Positions 57,143-64,000 of a stretch of DNA of 64,000 bases are shown piece after piece. Position 1 is the first letter of the stretch. Every line of letters begins with the position of its first letter. The position numbers and the translations under genes are program-made. The stretch comes from Isoetes taiwanensis (taxonomy: Eukaryota; Streptophyta; Lycopodiopsida; Isoetales; Isoetaceae): NCBI GenBank assembly GCA_021234155.1, contig JAJEKV010000141.1:504039-568038 (forward strand), read 5' to 3'. The notes below the pieces were generated by a model. That model had not been told where the DNA came from and ran no database searches. It saw nothing but the letters and a program-made list of their open reading frames with translations.

Positions 57143-59327
57143 GCTTCAACCTATACTATAACTTGTCCTTTTCTATATTTCATTATCCAATTGTGCTTTG
57201 TATCTGCTTATCTTCTCTGTAGAACGCTCTTTCCCCTTCAACATGCTCCTTAGTTAAATTATGATATGAACCATAATTTTACATGGTCAAGATACTGGGC
57301 ATCACCAGGTCAACAACTAAACATCAAAAAAAAGAAATTAGGATTCGTACAAGAAAATTAAGGGAAGGTTCTGGACAAATTCATGCCAAATATTTTGCTT
57401 TGTTAGTATATTTATGGCAGATTGTAAGCATTGATCTTGGAATGATTTGCACCAGATTTGTTGAGCCTTAGATTGGTGCAAATAAGACTAAATCCAACCA
57501 AGAAAGAGGGGCAGATTTTGAAGCTGGAACAATTTGGTCTCAAGTAGTAAATGCAGCAAGGCTGCCAGATTCAAGCTATAAATTAAAGATTGAAGCTTTT
57601 ATAGCAGATGCGGACGAAGAAAATTTATACTTCTTAAATTCTTAGCATGGAAAAGTAACCTTGGCATAAGTCTGATTCGAAAATCCTGGGCCCGAAGCCC
57701 TTGCTTATGAGGATAGAAAAATAGTTTTTGAACTGGGCGTAGTTGTGATTCCACCCTAAGTTGTGATAGGGAAGGGTAGCCATTGGCAGAGAATGTCCCA
57801 CTTATGACGTGGAAACTTCCTATTGCAAATATGGACTTTTCGTAGGGAGTGAAGATTTTGATGCTTAGCTTATATAGGCGTCCATCCATCAGCTGTTGCC
57901 GAATGATCTTGCTAACTGGAGCCTTGTCAGATGGTGGAGGCCATATTCCTAAGAATAATCTGTAAAGTAGCCTTATTGAAAGAATGGTAATCTGCTTTTA
58001 TTATAGGAATCAATTCTTATCAACATTTAGTTTCTGCTAATATTCAACATTTGTTTATTCAATTTGGAGTCTATCTTTTTTCGTTTTATACTCTATATTT
58101 CTGACAAGTTTCGTAAAATTAGTGAACAAATTCTATGGTTTAGAACATGGAAGAAAATAACGGCTAATGTTAGCCAAATGACTATTTTCTAGCAGTTTTT
58201 TCCGGAAAAATGGCTAAACTATATGAGTAAAAATGCCTAAATTGGAAAATATTTAGTCCAGTTTTTTCCCTGCCACCTCAAACTTATGGTCTAATAGCCA
58301 CACCCCCACCTCCAGAGGAGCCCATAAAGGCTTGGACTACCTTAACCTAAGAAAGGGAGGGACTTGAAAATTTTATAGGATTAGCCAAGATGCTTACAAC
58401 AAAAGCTGTAGAAGGATTCATAAATTGCCAAATAGGGTCATAATGACTAGGTTTTGTTGAAGCAAGTAAAGCATATAATGTCTGCTTGACATGTGATGCC
58501 TAAATAATACTTGAACTCTTTATACCTTCTTTTATTGGGGAAGTTAATAATATTGATTATAAGTTTATCCTCCATATATATATTGGTTCTCGTTGCCATT
58601 TACTCATCTCTAATTGAATTACATTATAAGAAGCATTTAAATAAAGTGGGTCTCATTTGATGCCTCCTTTTTTCTTAGAGTCCTCTTATTTCTAACAAAA
58701 AGGTCGTCTGAAGCATTTTGGGGCTTATTTGTCATTGGAAATAAGAACTTTTTCATGTGAGGGTGAATCCCTTTACCAAGACATTTCTGATCTTTTCTCG
58801 GAAAGACATATCAAAGTAAAAAAGGCAACTTGTTTAGAAGATCATGCAGATCTACCATGTCAATATGAATTTTATCTAATAAATAATGCAAGAAACTTTA
58901 GGATGTCTAGCAAAAGATAATATAGCTGCGTAAAAGCACGATAGAGTGACTACATTTTGCTTAAAATGAAGTAGAGAATGTAGCAAATTTAGAATACTGT
59001 CCTATATATATATGTTACACTTTTTGTTCAAATATTCTCTAGTTTTTGTTATTTTTTGCCACTTTGCAAAGATTACTCATTAATTGTTAGGCACTTAATC
59101 CTCGCCAAAATTCTATTTTTAAAACCATCGAGATCAAACCAAATTAATCAAAACCAACTAAACTTTCTCTCTCCTTTTGCACCATCAAATTTCAAATTGA
59201 TGAAGCAAAGCATTCTTGGCATCAATAGAGTTTTATCAATCGTAAGAAAACCATCCAGCCTCCGATTGATGAATGGAGCATCCAATTCTCGTATATCAGA
59301 AGATTCGACCACAAGGAGGACAAATCA
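57143..59327. other. AT-rich intergenic DNA
   Basis: No supported gene. A 96-codon minus ORF at 57599-57889 and short plus ORFs at 58729-58920 and 59056-59394 lack recognisable motifs. Confidence 0.5.
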
Positions 59328-59392
59328 GGGTAGAAGCATGAAAGGGTGGGCAAAAAAAGTGCCCGTATTTTACATTTACAAATTCAAAATGT
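59328..59392 (+). repeat. Possible left end of a second TIR element
   Basis: GGGTAGAAGCATGAAAGGGT, then GGGCA and an ATTTTA block, echoes the left end of the 11.3-kb element (GGGT, 13 bases, GGGTGG, CA, ATTTTTA). The right end would lie beyond the window or is not recognised. Weak evidence. Confidence 0.3.
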
Positions 59393-59498
59393 AAGGAAAT
59401 CCCTCCCCCCCAGAAATTATTATTCTTGGAATGAATCATTAATAGGGCAAATAACTTTGAACTCTCCTCCCGCGCTCTGTTCAACCTTCCTCCCGCTC

Positions 59499-59650
59499 GA
59501 ACCTCCATAGCCGAAAGCTTGACATCCATATTCGAACCTCCATAGCCGAAAGCTTGACATCCATATTCAACCTCCATAGCCGAAAAGCTTGACATCCATA
59601 TTCAAACCTCCATAGCCAAGATCAGACCTCCATAGCCAAAAGCTTGCATT
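59499..59650. repeat. 34-36-bp tandem repeat, about five copies
   Basis: ACCTCCATAGCCGAAAGCTT with the following GACATCCATATTC starts at 59501, 59536, 59570, 59606 and (shortened) 59626, 100 bp upstream of the RING/Ulp1-like gene. Confidence 0.88.
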
Positions 59651-59748
59651 TTCGAGAGAACTGAAGCACCGGGAAGAGATCATGACGAAAAACAGCTTGG
59701 AACAAAGACATCTCAAGGAAATCTCCTCGCAACAAACCTCAGAAGCCC

Positions 59749-62700
59749 ATGCCAAGGTCTCCCACTAGAACTGCCGTCCGAAAACTCAAGAGTGGGTCTT
59801 CTTCAGATTGGGAGGTCTTGCCGCCCAAGTTTGACAAGGTAAGCATCAGGCAGCTTAGGAGCAACAATTTTGATAGCATGTTTCCAGGGCTAGTGCAAAT
59901 AGTGCAGGATGTTTGGGGTTCTGAAGCCCCTGCTGTTAGGGGTTATCAAGAGTGCAGGATTAAGCCTGGTTGGATGGCAGATTTTTTTTTCTGTGTATGA
60001 GCACGTTTTTTGTAGGAGGGACATTGCAAATCATCACATTCCATTGTATTTTGCCCGAGCATATGCACTTCATTACAAAGGAGTAAGCATTGATTGGGAT
60101 GAGGTGAAAGCAAGTGCAAGTCTTCATTCAAAAGGCTCTCAAAAAGAATCTGACCTGACAGAATTAGCTACAGTAAAGTCTTCCAATGTTAAAGCTATTA
60201 AATGTATGCCTCAGGTAGAATTGGGGCAGCAGTTGGAAATGATGAAAAGGTGGAGGGAAACAAGAGCATTAGATTCTGCCTCCATGCTTGATGAAATACG
60301 AGACTTTAAAAAGAGAAAAGGAAAACAATGGAAATTGAACTGCTTGAAGCATGAGAGTGATAAGAGCTTCTTGACAAGACTTGTGCAGAGTAAAGATGCA
60401 AAAATATGTGAGCAGTTCAGCATTATGGCAGGTTTAAAAGCAAGCAGGAAGCCAACTGATGTGCAAATGGCTTTGGCATCCCATTTAGAGGAGGAGAAAT
60501 CAAGTTATATTGCTGACTTAGATGCTCTAATGATTCCCATTGATTGTTTAAAGGCTGATTTGCAAAATTAGAAGTCGCCATTGAAAAAATCAGCAAGGAT
60601 TTGGAAGTTAATTCCAACCGTGAGAATAGAATAAAGGAGATGACTAAGCATTTGGAAAGATCAGACCCGATAGGCCTGCAGCCCCGCTCCCATACTACAT
60701 GCAAAGAAGACGGAGCTTCATTCTCACATATAAGCAATACTTGCAAGCAAATGCAATGATTGCCTTGACTTCGACCATGGCAATATCTCCACTTTGTGGT
60801 CATACATATTGTCTATTTTGTCTTATATTCAGGGTTTCAATGACGAATACATGTGTACATGATTGTTCATGGTCCGAGGACCTGCGACACTGCTTAGGAA
60901 TCCCTTCCGAAGGTACATCTGTTTCTATTTTGATTACATAACTAGTTTGAGTGTACTTAGATGTAGTTAGTTTCCATCATGTACATAACTGTATTAACAT
61001 TTGATTTGGCGTGGTTTTGTCTTTACTGTAAAGAGGAAATGTATTTGCTTCACATTTTACATTTACATGTGCCATGAAGTGCTTTTTCCGAATTCCTTTT
61101 ACGGGTGTATTAATAGGGTGTATTGCATTGATCAGACTTTGCATTTACATGTGATCAGAAATGCATATGAATTTGGTATTTGACTTTCCTTTACATTCAA
61201 TGCTGAATGATGTATTTGATAGGGTGTATTGATAAAATATTTTGTTCTGAAATACATTTGAATTTAGTATTTGGTTTTCCTTTACATTGTGATAGCTATG
61301 TACACTAATGTACTTCTATTTTGTCGTTACATTATCAGCATTGCCTGTAGTAAAAACCTACTTGCATGTAATTAACATTTGTTCTGTTTTGATTTGCATC
61401 TGATTGTTTTTTCTTCAGATTTGCATCTGATTGTTTTTTCTTCAGATTTTGCTTCTATCTACTCTACATCTCCCCTTGATTCTGAATCAAGTGTTTACAT
61501 TTCTTATTGACACCCAATTGTGTCAATGCAGACATGGGTAGTATCAAGAAAGGAAGAAGTAAAACTGCAGGTAAACTAAACAATTCATGTTTCGTGCACT
61601 ATGCTTAAGTTTTGAATATAGCAAAATTTCATGTTGTAGGTGAAAAGAAGAATGTTATTGAGAAGGGGTTGCATTTACCATTCTCAGACATCCCAATTGG
61701 GTTTAACCTCGGCACAAAAGATGCCGCCGCTATCGATGTTGGAAGTCCATCCACATCTACATCACCTTTGAGAATTGCAACAACTCATAAGCAATCAAAG
61801 TCGGATTTGGAGACGGGGGTATATGGAAGGTAGGGTGATTACATTCTGATTACATTAAGATTGCATCCGTTGTAGTTAGAGTTCACATTAGTTCAATATT
61901 TTGCAGCAGAGAGTTGTTTTCCAAAAAAGAGATCCCACCTGTTGAAGCCGAAAGCCTATTATTAGAGCAACTAGTCGAAAGCCCGTAAAAGTAATTCTCT
62001 CTCCTTTTCGGGGTTTCTATTTTTTTTGTATTTTGAAACTTACGTTGACGTGTTACTGATAAAATTATCAAGATGTTGGTGACGACATTGAAAACAAATT
62101 CCTGGTTTGTTTTTCAAGTTGAGGAAAAGGCTTGTTCTTTGGCGGTGTGCGTGTTTCTTTTTTGTCTTGCTTTCAAAACATTAGAATGAAGCACTTTCTT
62201 GTCTTCAGAGACTTGCGACGATTCAAAGGAGCTAGATGATGTTGAAGAAGCCTTGGAGATTGCAGCCAAGGCAACGACTAAATTTATGGTCAAAGCTGAT
62301 GCCAAAACAGCTGGAAAAAAGAGAGTGCAAACCAGAGCAGGGACATCCGCTGCAAAACGGTAATTGCTAGCTTACATTGACTTACTTATACTTCAGTAGC
62401 TTATTATATTTTACTCGTTTTGCAGGTCTAAACTACTGGAAACAGAGATTGGAAGGTATCAATTTATGCTTTATTGTCATGGATCAATTGTTAATATGAC
62501 ACTAACATTGACTTACTTATACTTCAGTAGCTTATTATATTCTACTCGTTTTGCATATCTAAATTACTGGAAACAGAGATTGGAAGATATCAATTTATGC
62601 TTTATTGTCATGGATCAATTGTTAATATGACACTAACATCTTGGATCTGACAACAGAAATGATGACAAGGATAAACTTATGGAATTCACGCCATTCACGC

Positions 62701-63691
62701 CATTCAAGAACCGGTCCACGGCTGAAATGAAAGTGGTTGCATCCGACATAGCAATTTTATGTGCAACTAACTCTAAAATGAGTAGCCGCTTAGTGGATCT
62801 TTATGGCGTGTAATAACCCGGTTGTAACCGAAATGTATTTGTTGCTATTCCTTTTCTCTAATGTTAATCTTAATCTAATCCGTGTGCTTGTATGAGACAT
62901 TGCCTTTCGAAATCGAAGAGCAAAATCTTTTTATCCCCGCTTAAACTATATAAGGTTTAGAGAAGCTACCAGCAGCAAAAAGAAAGGGTGAATCACCAAG
63001 GATCACCGAATGTCATTGAAATAGTGAAATCAGGGATGAAGGGGATTGTGGTAGCTAAATGCCATCATATCCTTGCACCTATCCTTGAGAATGACCATTT
63101 TGTGCTGGCTGTTTTTACGCTTGCACCATCTGATTCCAAGATCCTACCTGCACCAGGAATTCACGTCTTGAATCCTCTTACAGGTTATGCGACGAACGAG
63201 AAAGCAATCAAAGGGTATATAATACTTTAAGTTGTTGCTTTGCTTTTCTTCGCTAATTCGGTCTGCTAAATTTCGTGATGTGATATGTAGGCTGCACACA
63301 CAAATGTTAACCACATCGATCGGTCAAGTATCTAGAGGCGTCGATTTCATGAAGAGAAATAATGTTAATCGGATTCAAAGAAGTAGAGGTGCCACAAAGA
63401 GTCCGATTTAACACCATGTGGGTTGTATGTGATGGGATTTATGCACAAATATGTTGAAGCTCTTGTCTCTGGTAGAGATATGGAAGTAAGTTGTATGCCT
63501 TCCCTTGTATGTACTGCATCTCATGTTCCTTTAAATATTTCTAACCTTATTTATGGATGTCACAGATTACATCTAAATGGTTCTCTCATGAATACGCCCT
63601 GTCACGACGACAATTTCTAATAGATGCTTTGGTCATGCATTGTGATGCCAATCCGAAAGAACGTATCAGCCAGCAGTCCTCTGATTTCTGA
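59749..63691 (+). pseudogene. RING-like protein with Ulp1 (C48)-like peptidase domain
   Basis: Paralogue of the N-terminal part of the 27559 gene, with a different C-terminus. From ATG 59749: Arg/Ser-rich start, helical domain (IPLYFARAYALHYKG matching KFFARAFTLHVRG), coiled coil to 60571 and beyond, then a RING-like finger (CNDC...CGHTYCLFC, about 60755-60830). Later exons inferred from GT-AG sites: about 61533-61571, 61640-61829, 61907-61988, 62210-62359, 62426-62455, 62656-62812, 62988-63216, about 63291-63485 and 63566-63691. The last three carry a C48 pattern: His in ENDHFVLAVF, the Asp position as IHVLNPL (Asn), and catalytic Cys in TPCGLYVMGFM. Such proteases remove SUMO or related modifiers. 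Breaks: a shift at a T9 run (59982-59990), shifts near 60571 and 60780, and one just before the Cys exon segment. Either a pseudogene or partly mis-assembled. Confidence 0.65.
62373..62656 (+). repeat. 142-bp duplication of a small exon
   Basis: 62373-62514 is duplicated at 62515-62656. Copy 1 contains a 30-bp exon between TTTTGCAG (acceptor) and GGTATC (donor). In copy 2 these are TTTTGCAT and GATATC, so both splice sites are lost. Confidence 0.85.
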
Positions 63692-64000
63692 GCTGATCAT
63701 GAGTCTGAGTATCTGATTTTGCAAGATGAACTATGTAACAGGCTTATATATATCTTTTGTTCACATTTGTGTTCACATTTCCTATCATAAGGATTGTGTA
63801 AATGACACTATGCTGAATAGTATACTACTGATAGTATACTTTATGACTATGTAAGTTTTTTTTTTTTGAAGAAAAAAGATTTCTGATTTAAAGAAGCCTT
63901 GTACCCTTTTTGGTCAATCAAAATAGTTACTTGATTATTTCGGCTGATATATTTTGTGACCTTGTACCACACCACACCCCACAACACCACACCACAATCC
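63692..64000. other. 3' flank, no gene seen
   Basis: AT-rich, with a T13 run near 63858 and a terminal ACACCACACC simple repeat. The possible right end of the second element is not visible here. Confidence 0.5.

Overview
The window reads as nuclear DNA of a land plant with a TE-rich genome. One intact host gene with plant-style GT-AG introns is visible, set in a nested mass of LTR retrotransposons, LINEs, a MULE-like gene, Helitron-like ends and a large TIR element. A seed-free plant such as a fern or lycophyte is my guess; nothing in the sequence proves it.

Layout. 1-8.6 kb: a complete five-exon alpha/beta-hydrolase gene (ABHD11-like, minus) and a truncated ribosomal protein S16 copy. 8.6-15.4 kb: AT-rich DNA with a LINE 3' end and Helitron-type hairpin ends. 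15.4-21.2 kb: a divergent pair, an unknown gene with a ParB-like DGNHR motif (minus) and a MULE/SWIM transposase-like gene (plus). Between them lie six copies of a GTCGGCGCCGAC palindrome.

25.3-57.1 kb is one nest. A minus-strand Copia element has a 3' LTR split by a 5'-truncated LINE (17-bp target duplication) and by an 11.3-kb TIR element (4-bp duplication). Its pol is split by a 13.2-kb plus-strand Ty3/Gypsy chromovirus (5-bp duplication AAACA). Its 5' LTR also abuts a second, truncated Copia. The intact 5' LTR shows both empty sites.

Two cargo stories stand out. First, the chromovirus carries, between its 5' LTR and gag, an uninterrupted 355-codon ORF whose last ~99 residues are a histone H3 fold with a CENH3-like first helix. 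It also has a second long accessory ORF, and three in-frame UAG stops each followed by CU. Second, the TIR element carries a RING-H2/coiled-coil protein fused to a degenerate FCP1/NIF phosphatase domain, alongside a decayed DDE-like transposase. A related RING-like locus at 59.7-63.7 kb carries an Ulp1 (C48)-like peptidase domain instead. This suggests a family of transposon-borne RING proteins with exchangeable effector domains.

Several reading frames are broken by one-base shifts, two of them at mononucleotide runs, so part of the decay could be assembly error.
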